50,710 nucleotides of DNA from Clostridiales bacterium (GTDB lineage: Bacteria > Bacillota > Clostridia > Saccharofermentanales > Saccharofermentanaceae), in assembly GCA_017428545.1 (NCBI GenBank), contig JAFRQR010000001.1, positions 1-50,710 on the forward strand, written 5' to 3'. The translations under genes were made by a program, and so were the position numbers. How positions within the stretch are numbered: the first letter of the stretch is position 1; every line of letters starts with the position of its first letter. The notes beneath the pieces are model-generated. The model was not told the origin of the DNA and made no database searches. It worked only from the letters and a program-made list of their open reading frames with translations. Shown here one piece after another: positions 23,765 to 32,293 of this stretch.

Positions 23765-24514
23765 TCAAGCCGCTGCTTCGGCTTTTGCCATCCGGTCAAT
23801 ATACTTCTGGCCGATCTTCTCTTTTTCCCAGCGCTTCGAGATACGGTATCCCATCGGGGAGAATACGGCTTCCAGAATAAGTTCCACGAGCATCGATGTA
23901 GTCGAGCAGATCAGTACCTGTGTCCAGTTCCATCCGAAGAAGACATGGGAGACCATCGCGGAAAATACGAAGTTATCGACCCACTGGGCGATACCCGTGG
24001 AGATCAGGGATCTCTTGGCAAATCCGGCGAAGTTTCCTTTGTCGGCGCGTCCGATCAGGTGGTTGAGGCCGGAGTTTACGAGTGTGGAAAGAAGCATTGC
24101 AGTTGCCGAACCGACTACGACATACCAGGAACCGCCAAATGTACTGTCGATCCCGGAAGAAACGAGCTCGCCTGTTACGGCATCCGGTGCAGAATAGTAG
24201 GCTGCCCAGGAACCCGGTGCCATCGCCAGAAGCTTAAAGACCAGCACGCAGATCACATTGATACCCATCGCGAGGATCGAGATCTTCGTCGCGGCTTTCG
24301 CACCGAAACGCTTGCAGATACAGTCCATACAAAGAAACGAGATCCAGGAAAGCGCCAGACCGCAGTTGAGACAGAAATACTCCGAGCGGTAGAGCTCCTT
24401 ACTCGCCATAAGGTTCATGAAAACAACAGATAGGATAAAGGTAACGGTGACCATCGCAGGTACGCCGTGAAGAAGGGCTTTATAGTCCTCTTTTACGCGA
24501 GAGATCGCAGACAT
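23765..24514 (-). CDS. VUT family (YhhQ-type) queuosine-precursor transporter
   Basis: 249 residues with six or more hydrophobic helices. NLMASKELYRSEYFCLNCG and SWISFLCMDCICKRFGAKAA fit the Vut_1 family; later blocks are NSGLNHLIGRADKG and FVFSAMVSHVFFGWNW. Members import preQ0/preQ1 or related deazapurines for queuosine tRNA modification. GGAG lies 9 nt upstream of the ATG. A strong promoter and an 80 nt leader with two hairpins precede it, which would suit riboswitch control. Amidase gene follows. Confidence 0.8.
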   Translation of the reverse strand: MSAISRVKEDYKALLHGVPAMVTVTFILSVVFMNLMASKELYRSEYFCLNCGLALSWISFLCMDCICKRFGAKAATKISILAMGINVICVLVFKLLAMAPGSWAAYYSAPDAVTGELVSSGIDSTFGGSWYVVVGSATAMLLSTLVNSGLNHLIGRADKGNFAGFAKRSLISTGIAQWVDNFVFSAMVSHVFFGWNWTQVLICSTTSMLVELILEAVFSPMGYRISKRWEKEKIGQKYIDRMAKAEAAA

Positions 24515-24594
24515 TATCAGTTTCTCCTTTGGTTTTAATCTTTTACAAGCAGGATATCGGACCCGAACTGCTTGGCGTGACGGCTGTCACTGCA
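24515..24594 (-). promoter_or_regulatory. Structured 5' leader of the VUT gene, candidate preQ1-type riboswitch
   Basis: The leader RNA, read on the minus strand, has a small hairpin GTGAC-AGCC-GTCAC (24577-24590). It is followed by CAAGCAG (24568-24574), a 15 nt loop TTCGGGTCCGATATC and CTGCTTG (24546-24552), then an A-rich tail TAAAAGATTAAAACCAAAGG leading into the ribosome binding site. A stem with a UUC-containing loop plus an A-rich tail that could pair back (GGU with ACC) near the RBS is the layout of preQ1-I riboswitches. It is not a clean match to the consensus. Confidence 0.35.
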
Positions 24595-24600
24595 TTGCCT

Positions 24601-24628
24601 ATTATAATATGGAAATACGAAAAATCAA
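24601..24628 (-). promoter_or_regulatory. Promoter of the VUT-amidase operon
   Basis: On the minus strand -35 TTGATT (24623-24628), 16 nt, -10 TATAAT (24601-24606). Transcription would start near 24594, just before the structured leader. Confidence 0.6.
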
Positions 24629-24766
24629 GCGATCTCCCGTAACAAATCACGGTTTTCACGATTCTTTAGATAAACTTTATAATTGGTTGACGATGTCTTT
24701 ATTTTCACTTCGTAAAATGGGAGCATAAAATAAAGCATAAGCGGGTTAGCAGAAGTGAGGGTAAAA

Positions 24767-25366
24767 ATGGAACAGCAGCTCAGAAATCTCTTTATTGATA
24801 ACAAACCTTTTTCGGTCGAAGGCCTGAATGTTCAGGGGTATTCGATCATCGATATCAGCAAGCGACAGGTAAAGAAAGGAAAACTTCTTTCCACGGCGGA
24901 TTTTCAAGTAGATGCGGATCATCTTCTTGAAGTCCTTCAAAACAGCGGCAAAGTATATGGATATACTCGTAAGGGTATTCTAAAAGCACTGTATGTCGCA
25001 ACTGCAGATGGGCATCAGTATAGCTGTGATGAGATCTACTGTTCTTCGGATCTTTCCGGCGAGCCGGTCACGGATCTTATGGACCAGCAGGTAGTTTTCC
25101 TGATGGCACAGAGAGCATCTTACTATAAGGACGGAAAAGCATTCTTCCGTGGGAATAAAGTGCCGAAACTTACTTCTAAGACGGGGCCGTACAACTGGTA
25201 CTGGGCGATAGTTTTCGCAATACTCTATAGCGTGGTTTTTTCGACGACACTGAAAAGCCCGATCGGTATATTTGCCGGTATCATGATGGGGCTTGCCATG
25301 GGATCCTGTTTCCGTTCGACATCATATGAATATGAGAAGGAAGAATCTTCCGATAAACCTGAATGA
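24767..25366 (+). CDS. Uncharacterised membrane-anchored protein
   Basis: 199 residues from ATG 24767 (GAGG upstream). The N-terminal two thirds are soluble and mixed alpha/beta (GYSIIDISKRQVKKGKLLST, then GHQYSCDEIYCSSDLSGEP). Then come two hydrophobic stretches (YWAIVFAILYSVVFSTTL, GIFAGIMMGLAMGSC) and a short charged tail. I do not recognise the family. It stands alone, 97 nt before the large solute-binding lipoprotein; no terminator is seen between them, so co-transcription is possible. Confidence 0.65.
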   Translation: MEQQLRNLFIDNKPFSVEGLNVQGYSIIDISKRQVKKGKLLSTADFQVDADHLLEVLQNSGKVYGYTRKGILKALYVATADGHQYSCDEIYCSSDLSGEPVTDLMDQQVVFLMAQRASYYKDGKAFFRGNKVPKLTSKTGPYNWYWAIVFAILYSVVFSTTLKSPIGIFAGIMMGLAMGSCFRSTSYEYEKEESSDKPE

Positions 25367-25463
25367 CGATTCCGTCACGCAAGTGTCTTTTTCGAAAAGT
25401 AAAATGATGTTGATAAACTAAGCAAACAGCTTCTATGTATTTTCACCGTAAATGGAGACAACT

Positions 25464-27944
25464 ATGAAAAAGACGACACGGATTCTACTTTCCCTTGCAC
25501 TCTCTGCCCAAATGATCTTCTCTCTGACTTCTTGCGGATCGAAAAAAACCGACGGCAGTGATATCGCACAAAACACCAATACAAGTTATCACTCAGATAG
25601 CGCAGGCAACAAATCAGAAAGTGGCCGTATCGTTTCAGAAAGTGACCCTTACTATAACGTGACTATTTCGGCGATGAAGCCTTCCATTCCTCAGGATAAA
25701 AAAGTCCAATACAGCGACATCGCGAACCATTATATCGTCGGAGACCGCATCATTGCCGATATAATCGTAAGTTATGAGATGCCGGAAGATGTTCTTAATC
25801 ACTTATTCTCTCTTGATTTAGATAATGAACAGGATCTGAAAGAATACGATAGGATCGAAGAAGAATATAGTTATTCTGCACTTTTGATGTTTGACCTGAA
25901 TGGTGAAGTGGTCGCAGAAATCGAGCATGAGCCGGACTGCTCGTTTGTGGGTGCTTATCCCGGCAAAGACGGCGAGATCCTGATCCTGTCCACAAAAGTC
26001 GACATGCAGATATGCCGCTCTGCCCCGAGGGCATCCGTGATCTCTGCTTCCGGAGAAAAACTCAGAGATATCGATTTCCAGATCGACGAACAGATTGAAG
26101 ATATCGGGATCTACGCACTTGAAAACGGGAACATTCTTCTGACCAGTATCGGTAAATTCTGGATCCTCGACAGCGAGGGAAAAGTGCTTTTCGAGATTGA
26201 GGATCCGACGCTTAATCATAAGGTCCTTCATTCCGGCGGAAAGTGGTATGCGGTAATGCCGACATATGGATCGGGAGATACGGAGCTCTACATTCAGGAG
26301 ATCGATACAGAAAACGGTAAACTGACCGGAATGCCTTTTAAGGGCACCAACGAGATCAACTGGCTGACGCAGGGCGAACAGGATTGCTTCCTTTTAAATG
26401 CAAACGGCATCGAAAAATTTGACGTCGCGACGCAGACGAAGACCCGGGTGCTCGAGTGGAAAGACACCGATGTTAACTCTTCGACTCTGAACCTTCAAGG
26501 CGTACGGATCGCTTCTGAAGACGACATGGTATTTTTCCAGTTTGACGCGATCGATGATGCCGGGCGCAGCGCGATGGATCTGAAATCGCAAGGTGCATCT
26601 CTGGTCAATATCGTGCATCTTTCGAAGGCGGATAAGAATCCTCATGCCGGCAAAACGATCCTCCGGCTCGGTGTCGACGGGGGCATCAGCGCTACATTCC
26701 TGGAACAGGTCCTCGAGTACAACAAAGATCCTCAGAATAAAGCCAGGATCGAGATCATCGACTACACCGCAGATACCGTGGAATCTCAATCTTATGATGA
26801 CGAAAAGCTCGAAGAAGGGCTTATGGAGAGCAAGAAACAGCTGATCATGGATATGCTTTCGGGAAACAGCCCGGATATCCTGGTCGGATATTCCGAACTT
26901 TCCCAATTCAATTCCGATACGATGCTTGTAGATCTGAATCCTCTGATCGACTCCGACGGTTCTTTTCACCGCGATGAAATCTACGACAACATCCTGCGTT
27001 CTTTTGAAGAAGGCGGAAAACTCTATACGATCCCCCTTACCTACACGCTGGAAGGAATAGCGGTCAATTCGAACTACAACGGCGCTAAGGAAAACTGGAC
27101 GTTTTCCGATTTCGATCAGATGGCATCTTCGCTTTCTCCGGATGTACAGCCGATAGCATCCGTCGGTCCCGATTACCTTCTGAAACTGTGGATGCAGAGC
27201 CTGTCTCCGCACTTCGTCGACAACCAGAATAAGTCTGTCGATTTTGAATCGGAAGAATTCCGTACTTTACTGGAGACCGTAAAGAAGCACTGCGCAAATC
27301 ATGCGTTCGGATCGCCCACTTCTGCCGTTATGGATGATTCCGGTGATTGGATCAACGATGATCATCTTTTCCAGGACAATCTGGTGGCAAGCTGCTATGT
27401 CACACTCCGCGATCTTCAGAATTATGCTTACATCGGAAGAGAAAAAGGCGGTCGGAAAGTCGTCTTTACGGGGGTCCCTTCCCTTTCCGGAATGAGTATG
27501 ACGGCAAAAGGTGATCTGTCCATGGGAATCTCCTCCTCCTGCGCTGATCCGGAACTTGCCTGGAGCTTCATCAGTTACTTCCTCAATGAGGATGCGCAGC
27601 AGGCATTAAGCTTTAACACGGATACTCTCCCTATCAACAAAAACGCATTCCATACAAACTGTCAGATAGAGATCGACATCAATAAAGAAGAAGGCGAGGA
27701 TATTAAGAACAGCTCCGGCATGATAAACCCGGAAGTTATCGAGGATTTTGTGGAACTTACAAAAGAACTGGAGGATGCTATGGACGAGCTCATCTCCGGT
27801 GTCAGTTCCGCCCAGGCCTGGGATAACGATATCATGAGCATCATCCAGGAAGAATCTGCAGGGTTCTTCGCCGGGCAGAGAACCGTCGATGACGTCTGCA
27901 AAAACATCCAGAAACGCGCGACCCTCGTCGTACAGGAAAGATAA
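25464..27944 (+). CDS. Very large solute-binding-type lipoprotein
   Basis: 826 residues from ATG 25464 (GGAG upstream). Lipobox FSLTSC, then an N-terminal ~370-residue sensor-like beta region (GKFWILDSEGKVLFEIEDP and similar propeller-like turns). From the NPHAGKTILRLGVDGG junction a family-1 extracellular solute-binding domain follows (GNSPDILVGYSELSQFNS, YTIPLTYTLEGIAVNSNY, LSMGISSSCADPELAWSFI). The last segment has MDELISGVSSAQAWDNDI, typical of the C-terminal helix of sugar-binding proteins. No ABC permease or ATPase is nearby. A paralogue with the same plan is at 44808. Confidence 0.85.
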   Translation: MKKTTRILLSLALSAQMIFSLTSCGSKKTDGSDIAQNTNTSYHSDSAGNKSESGRIVSESDPYYNVTISAMKPSIPQDKKVQYSDIANHYIVGDRIIADIIVSYEMPEDVLNHLFSLDLDNEQDLKEYDRIEEEYSYSALLMFDLNGEVVAEIEHEPDCSFVGAYPGKDGEILILSTKVDMQICRSAPRASVISASGEKLRDIDFQIDEQIEDIGIYALENGNILLTSIGKFWILDSEGKVLFEIEDPTLNHKVLHSGGKWYAVMPTYGSGDTELYIQEIDTENGKLTGMPFKGTNEINWLTQGEQDCFLLNANGIEKFDVATQTKTRVLEWKDTDVNSSTLNLQGVRIASEDDMVFFQFDAIDDAGRSAMDLKSQGASLVNIVHLSKADKNPHAGKTILRLGVDGGISATFLEQVLEYNKDPQNKARIEIIDYTADTVESQSYDDEKLEEGLMESKKQLIMDMLSGNSPDILVGYSELSQFNSDTMLVDLNPLIDSDGSFHRDEIYDNILRSFEEGGKLYTIPLTYTLEGIAVNSNYNGAKENWTFSDFDQMASSLSPDVQPIASVGPDYLLKLWMQSLSPHFVDNQNKSVDFESEEFRTLLETVKKHCANHAFGSPTSAVMDDSGDWINDDHLFQDNLVASCYVTLRDLQNYAYIGREKGGRKVVFTGVPSLSGMSMTAKGDLSMGISSSCADPELAWSFISYFLNEDAQQALSFNTDTLPINKNAFHTNCQIEIDINKEEGEDIKNSSGMINPEVIEDFVELTKELEDAMDELISGVSSAQAWDNDIMSIIQEESAGFFAGQRTVDDVCKNIQKRATLVVQER

Positions 27945-27953
27945 GAAAAACAT

Positions 27954-27992
27954 GGCCTTTCCATCTTTCGGAAGACGGAAAGGCCGGTTTAT
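27954..27992 (+). terminator. Rho-independent terminator
   Basis: GGCCTTTCC (27954-27962) and GGAAAGGCC (27977-27985) form a perfect 9-bp stem followed by GGTTTATTTC, just after the lipoprotein gene. Confidence 0.8.
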
Positions 27993-28028
27993 TTCTTCAG
28001 AAGTAAGATCCGTATACTAACGGACTAC

Positions 28029-28057
28029 TTGTCGGTTTTCGCCCGACCCGATAGAAT
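28029..28057 (+). promoter_or_regulatory. Promoter of the 28089 GNAT gene
   Basis: -35 TTGTCG (28029-28034), 17 nt, -10 TAGAAT (28052-28057), 31 nt before the start codon. Confidence 0.55.
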
Positions 28058-28088
28058 GTGAGAAAAGACAGAAACGAGGTGGAAGGAT

Positions 28089-28640
28089 ATGCATTTTCCG
28101 GAAAGAAGAATCACATTAAAGGATGGAAGAAAGTGTATCCTGCGACCGAACGGACCGGATCTGGCTGAGCCGATGCTTGAATATCTGAAGGCTACTGCCG
28201 GTGAAACAGAGTTTCTTCTTCGGTATCCGGACGAAGTAAACTACACCCTCGAAGGCGAAATCGATATCCTCGGAAGACTACTGGAAGATCCATACCAGAT
28301 CATGATGGCCCCGATCGTAGATGGCAAAGTCGCCGGTAACGGCGCGGTCTTCGGCATCGGTGACAAGAGAAAGATCCGGCACCGCTGTTCCCTCGCTATC
28401 GCGCTTTATAAGGAATACTGGGGTCTCGGGATCGGGACAGCCATGATCAACTACATGTGTGAACTTGCCAAGGAAATCGGCTGGACGCAGGTCGATCTGG
28501 AAGTCGTTGCTGAAAACGAACAGGCACAGGCGCTTTATAAGAAGTGCGGATTCATCGAGTCCGGACGCCGTCATAATGCACTTCGTTTCGATGACGGAAC
28601 ATATCACGACGAGATCCTGATGTATAGAGATCTCAGATAA
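28089..28640 (+). CDS. GNAT family N-acetyltransferase
   Basis: 183 residues. N-terminal strand RITLKDGRKCILRP, then LAIALYKEYWGLGIGTAMINY with the acetyl-CoA loop (YWGLGIG) and VDLEVVAENEQAQALYKKCGF. The pattern EVxxxNxxAxxLYxKxGF is that of RimI-like and ribosomal-protein acetyltransferase homologues in Firmicutes. It ends with RFDDGTYHDEILMYRDL. Substrate unknown. GAGGTGG is 8 nt upstream of the ATG; the gene is convergent with the next one, 7 nt apart. Confidence 0.88.
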   Translation: MHFPERRITLKDGRKCILRPNGPDLAEPMLEYLKATAGETEFLLRYPDEVNYTLEGEIDILGRLLEDPYQIMMAPIVDGKVAGNGAVFGIGDKRKIRHRCSLAIALYKEYWGLGIGTAMINYMCELAKEIGWTQVDLEVVAENEQAQALYKKCGFIESGRRHNALRFDDGTYHDEILMYRDLR

Positions 28641-28647
28641 GAGCCGG

Positions 28648-29793
28648 TCAGATCCCGAACAGTTCCGCCGTCTTCGTCATGCGGGAAGAGATCTCCACGC
28701 CGAAGGGACAGCGGCTCTCGCAGCTTTGGCACCCGATACATTCCGATGCCGTGTGACCAAGTGCCTTATAGTGTTCCGCAACACTCTCCGGTACTTTCTC
28801 CTGTGTCATTGCCAGATCGTAGAACTTATTGACCATAGCAATATCGATATCCATGGGACAGGGCTTACAGTGTCCGCAGTATGTGCATGTTCCGTTATAG
28901 GAATGCATCGGGGCATTGGCGATGACGGACGCATAGTCCTTCTCATCTTCGGAAGCCGTCTCATAGGCAACCGCCGCATCGATCTGCTCCGTGGTATCGT
29001 ACCCGCAAAGGATCGAGCAGGCACCCGGACGGGTCAGGGCGTAGTGGATCAGCTGTACCGGTGTAAAGGCCACATCAAACGGCGATCTTTCCTTGTCCAG
29101 AAGGGCGCCTCCGAAGAATCCTTTCATGACCGTCAGTCCCACATTATTTTCTTCGCACATCTGATAGAAGCGGGCACGCTCCGGATCGATGCCGGACCAT
29201 TCCTGGTTCTCGTAGCCGCCGAACATAGACTCCAGGTCCTCGGTAGCCGGACGCATATCGAAAGCCGGGTTGATACTAAAGAGGATCATCTCAATAAAGC
29301 CGCTTTCCACCGCCAGTTTTCCGATCACCGGGTTATGGGTACTTAGTCCGATATGACGGATCGTTCCCTTCTTCTTAAGTTCATGAACATACTCGATGAA
29401 ATCCCCGTTCATAACAGTATTCCACTCCTCGACGGAGTCGATATAGTGGATCATGCCCAGGTCGATATAGTCGGTCTGAAGGCGAAGGAGAAGATCTTCG
29501 AAAGCCGGGATAACATACTTCATATCCCGGGTCCTGACATACTGCCCGTTCTGATACGTGGAGCCGATATGTCCCTGCACGTACCAGGAATCCCGGCATC
29601 CGGCCATGGCTTTTCCGATGATATCTCTCGACTTCGGATCAGCCATCCAGCAGTCTACGATGTTAATGCCCTTGCTATGAGCATACTTCAGAAGCCCGAC
29701 GGAATGCTCTTCTTCATGGCGCTCCAGCCACTCGCCGCCAAAGCCGATCTCACTTACTTTTAAGCCGGTTTTCCCCAAAGTACGATACTGCAT
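28648..29793 (-). CDS. Aldo/keto reductase with two 4Fe-4S-type cysteine clusters
   Basis: 381 residues. AKR barrel: LGKTGLKVSEIGFGGEWL, then DYIDLGMIHYIDS and GTIRHIGLSTHN. The C-terminal ~90 residues add CTYCGHCKPCPMDIDI and CIGCQSCESRCPFGV, the ferredoxin-type CxxCxxCxxxCP motifs found in anaerobe AKR proteins. Electron transfer from ferredoxin-like centres to a carbonyl substrate is likely; the substrate is unknown. Cytosolic and monocistronic. A TATAAT is present about 60 nt upstream on its strand, close to one AAAAGCAC site. Confidence 0.9.
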   Translation of the reverse strand: MQYRTLGKTGLKVSEIGFGGEWLERHEEEHSVGLLKYAHSKGINIVDCWMADPKSRDIIGKAMAGCRDSWYVQGHIGSTYQNGQYVRTRDMKYVIPAFEDLLLRLQTDYIDLGMIHYIDSVEEWNTVMNGDFIEYVHELKKKGTIRHIGLSTHNPVIGKLAVESGFIEMILFSINPAFDMRPATEDLESMFGGYENQEWSGIDPERARFYQMCEENNVGLTVMKGFFGGALLDKERSPFDVAFTPVQLIHYALTRPGACSILCGYDTTEQIDAAVAYETASEDEKDYASVIANAPMHSYNGTCTYCGHCKPCPMDIDIAMVNKFYDLAMTQEKVPESVAEHYKALGHTASECIGCQSCESRCPFGVEISSRMTKTAELFGI

Positions 29794-29894
29794 ATTCTCA
29801 CCGCCGTTTCCGGAAATTTTGCTTTTTCAAAAGCACTGTTTTCATTATAGCATGCGGTGCATTTGTGAGTTCAGCGTTTCTTCTCAGATGGAAA

Positions 29895-30413
29895 TCAATT
29901 CAAGTCATCTCTTCTGATCACGGACACGTGCGTGATCTTATTGGCTTCATCTTCATACTCTTTTTCGAAATGCATGCCGATGGATTCCGCCGTTTTAAAA
30001 GAACCCACATTCGTGTACTTGCAGTAAGAATAGAGTGCAGGATACTCCGTGTTTTGGAAGGCCCAGTCGCGCACGGCCGCAGCGGCTTCTTTCGCGTATC
30101 CTTTTCTCTGCTGGTCCCTTCGGATATGATATCCGATCTCCGGAAGCATAGTCCCGTCGATATTTTGAAGCGTTAAACCGCAGTCGCCGATCATCTCGCC
30201 TGTATCCTTCAGACAGACTGCCCAGAGCCCGAAACCGTCATCCGTATAGCGTTTCATGTTCCGCTCGATCCAGGATCGCACACGCTCCTCATCGAAAGAA
30301 TAGGGGTAGTGCTGCATGATCTCCTTATCGCCCAGCACCGCAAAAAGGGCATCAAAGTCATCCATCGTCATTTCCCGGAGAAAAAGTCTTTCTGTTTCCA
30401 GTATCTTCTTCAT
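29895..30413 (-). CDS. RimJ/RimL-like GNAT acetyltransferase
   Basis: 172 residues. ILETERLFLREMTMDDFDALF is the family start, here LETERLFLREMT. It continues with FGLWAVCLKDTGEMIGDCGLT and EIGYHIRRDQQRKGYAKEAAAA, with the acetyl-CoA loop QQRKGYA. NVGSFKTAESIGMHF closes the fold. Starts 30 nt after the stop of the peptidase E-Nudix gene, so it is probably the last gene of a three-gene set with 30444 and 31659. Target unknown. Confidence 0.88.
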   Translation of the reverse strand: MKKILETERLFLREMTMDDFDALFAVLGDKEIMQHYPYSFDEERVRSWIERNMKRYTDDGFGLWAVCLKDTGEMIGDCGLTLQNIDGTMLPEIGYHIRRDQQRKGYAKEAAAAVRDWAFQNTEYPALYSYCKYTNVGSFKTAESIGMHFEKEYEDEANKITHVSVIRRDDLN

Positions 30414-30443
30414 TTCTGTTTACCTATCCATTTTCTATTCCGC

Positions 30444-31655
30444 TTAGGAGAGCAGCCCCAGTTCGTCGATGATTCTTTTCGCCCGCATAACTACCGGAAG
30501 TTCACGGTTTGCCACCAGTCTTCCGATGGGTGTTTCCCTGCGTTTTTCGTACTCATCAACCGCCTCATCAAAGGTCAGTTTCAACGTGGAAAGATGGAAA
30601 TCATTGATCTCGTCTTCCGTTAAGTGCTTCTCGCCGAAGGACTTTACTTTGCAAAGGAAATAGTTGCTGATGTTATGCCGGTGGATGATGTTATAGTAGT
30701 CGCTGACCACACCGATCTTAAGAATCACATCCACTTCCGCGCCCAGTTCTTCGCTGAGTTCACGCCGGATCGCCATATTCAGGTTCTCCCCTTTCTCCAC
30801 ACCGCCTCCGGGAGTCTCGATCATGGTCGCCTTACCGAACATGTCATCTCTCTCGGCACGGATGAAATAGAAGTTTCCTTCTTCATCGAAAACAATACCT
30901 CTTGCGATCCACCGGTCATGATCTATATATTCCAGTGGCCACTCATTATCCGTAAGTTCATTTCGAAGTTCGGCCCTCTTCTCCAGCCGAACGCCGTTTT
31001 CAAAGACATAGTACGGGCGGGACCCGATGACCTGGAACGCATCCCCATCAATGAACAGCGTATCTTCCTCCGGAAGCGCGATCACTTTCCCTTTCTCAAT
31101 CGAATAATTCGTAAGAAACGCAGTGACACGCTCGTGATCTTCTTCCGTTTTCGCATTGGTATAATGCGCATCCAGGGCGATCCCCGATAGCACATCAAAC
31201 CCTTCTGTATCCTGAAGTCCGACATCATTCGGATCTTCGGTGATGGCCGTCATGATGTCTTTCCCGAAAATGATCTCTCCTGCCGAGCTTCCGAATACGA
31301 CTCCATCTCCCTGAAGGTATTCCTTGATTCTTTCAAAAGCACCGCTATCCTTCAGTCCTTTTAGAAGCGAAAAAGTATTTCCGCCGCCGATAAAGAGTGC
31401 ACAATAATCCGAGAACTCCTTTGTAAGGATCTCTTCATAGGAGCGGACCATCTCTACTGAGGGGACTTCGACGCCGCCTTCTTTTAATTCATTTTGGATC
31501 CACCCATAGCATTCATCCAGAGTATGTGTCTCTTCCGGCATCGCCAGAGGAATATATAGAAGCGGCTTGGTGTGGTCGATCACCGCATTGAAAACAGGAT
31601 AGGTATCCTCCATCTGTTTTCCGAATCCGCCGCCACATAAGAACAGTTTTGTCAT
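30444..31655 (-). CDS. Fusion of peptidase E (S51-like) and Nudix hydrolase
   Basis: 403 residues in one frame. Residues ~1-230 are S51/dipeptidase E-like: LFLCGGGFGK, ALFIGGGNTFSLLKGL and the nucleophile elbow VVFGSSAGEIIFG (S124). Residues ~245-403 are a Nudix domain with box GGGVEKGE and RRELSEELGA (G-x5-E-x7-REUxEExGU). Each half has its key residues. Usually these are separate proteins; whether the fusion links a peptide-like and a nucleotide substrate is open. Its start is 3 nt after the stop of the 31659 GNAT, so the two genes are coupled. Confidence 0.85.
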   Translation of the reverse strand: MTKLFLCGGGFGKQMEDTYPVFNAVIDHTKPLLYIPLAMPEETHTLDECYGWIQNELKEGGVEVPSVEMVRSYEEILTKEFSDYCALFIGGGNTFSLLKGLKDSGAFERIKEYLQGDGVVFGSSAGEIIFGKDIMTAITEDPNDVGLQDTEGFDVLSGIALDAHYTNAKTEEDHERVTAFLTNYSIEKGKVIALPEEDTLFIDGDAFQVIGSRPYYVFENGVRLEKRAELRNELTDNEWPLEYIDHDRWIARGIVFDEEGNFYFIRAERDDMFGKATMIETPGGGVEKGENLNMAIRRELSEELGAEVDVILKIGVVSDYYNIIHRHNISNYFLCKVKSFGEKHLTEDEINDFHLSTLKLTFDEAVDEYEKRRETPIGRLVANRELPVVMRAKRIIDELGLLS

Positions 31656-31658
31656 TTC

Positions 31659-32225
31659 TTATTTCCTCCTCACAGATATATTCTGCTCATACATCTTCTT
31701 CGGAAGGATCGCCCGGTAGATCGAGCAGTAGCCCTCCGCGATTGCTTCTTCGTCATGGACGCCCTTCAGCGGATATTCCAGAAGAAGGTATTCCACTCCG
31801 AAAACGAGCACATGCACGTTCGTGTTAATTGCTCCGGCCTGAAGATAGAAGTCCAGCCGTCTTTCTCTGGCCTTCTTTTCTTCCTCAGAAACATCCGACT
31901 CCGGATCTTCGATCTCGATGATCGTCACTTCGGAACCGCACTGCTCCACCGCTCTTCGGAGAAACTCAGTGCCGATCCCTTTCCCCCGCATTTCCGGCAC
32001 CACCGCATAGTAGTCCAGAAGACACACTTCCTTTTCGAACACGAAGAAAGCATAGGCGAGGAATCCTCTGTCCTCGGCAAAAGCACCGGCGCAGAGGTAC
32101 CGCCCTTCCCGGAACGACTGCTCGATCCGGGAAAGTGGTTTTCGCTCGTCATCGGGAAAATCGTAGTAGAGATATTTCTCATAGACTTCCCGTATCTCTT
32201 CGATTGTCAGAATACGTGTCTGCAT
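31659..32225 (-). CDS. GNAT family N-acetyltransferase
   Basis: 188 residues. Core: VCLLDYYAVVPEMRGKGIGT (acetyl-CoA loop MRGKGIGTEFL), then VTIIEIEDPESDVSEEEKKA, a charged insert seen in a Firmicutes subgroup, then RLDFYLQAGAINTNVHVL. Substrate unknown. First gene of an apparent operon with the peptidase E-Nudix fusion (3 nt gap) and the 29895 GNAT. Confidence 0.85.
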   Translation of the reverse strand: MQTRILTIEEIREVYEKYLYYDFPDDERKPLSRIEQSFREGRYLCAGAFAEDRGFLAYAFFVFEKEVCLLDYYAVVPEMRGKGIGTEFLRRAVEQCGSEVTIIEIEDPESDVSEEEKKARERRLDFYLQAGAINTNVHVLVFGVEYLLLEYPLKGVHDEEAIAEGYCSIYRAILPKKMYEQNISVRRK

Positions 32226-32293
32226 ACTGCCTCAATTGCTTATTTGTGATAAGATCCGCTTTCACGCTTCGCGTGTCACGAATCTCCATCGCG

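Noticed and set aside
23606..24433. A 275-codon plus-strand open frame opposite the amidase and VUT genes
   Set aside because: Antisense shadow; no RBS and no family features.
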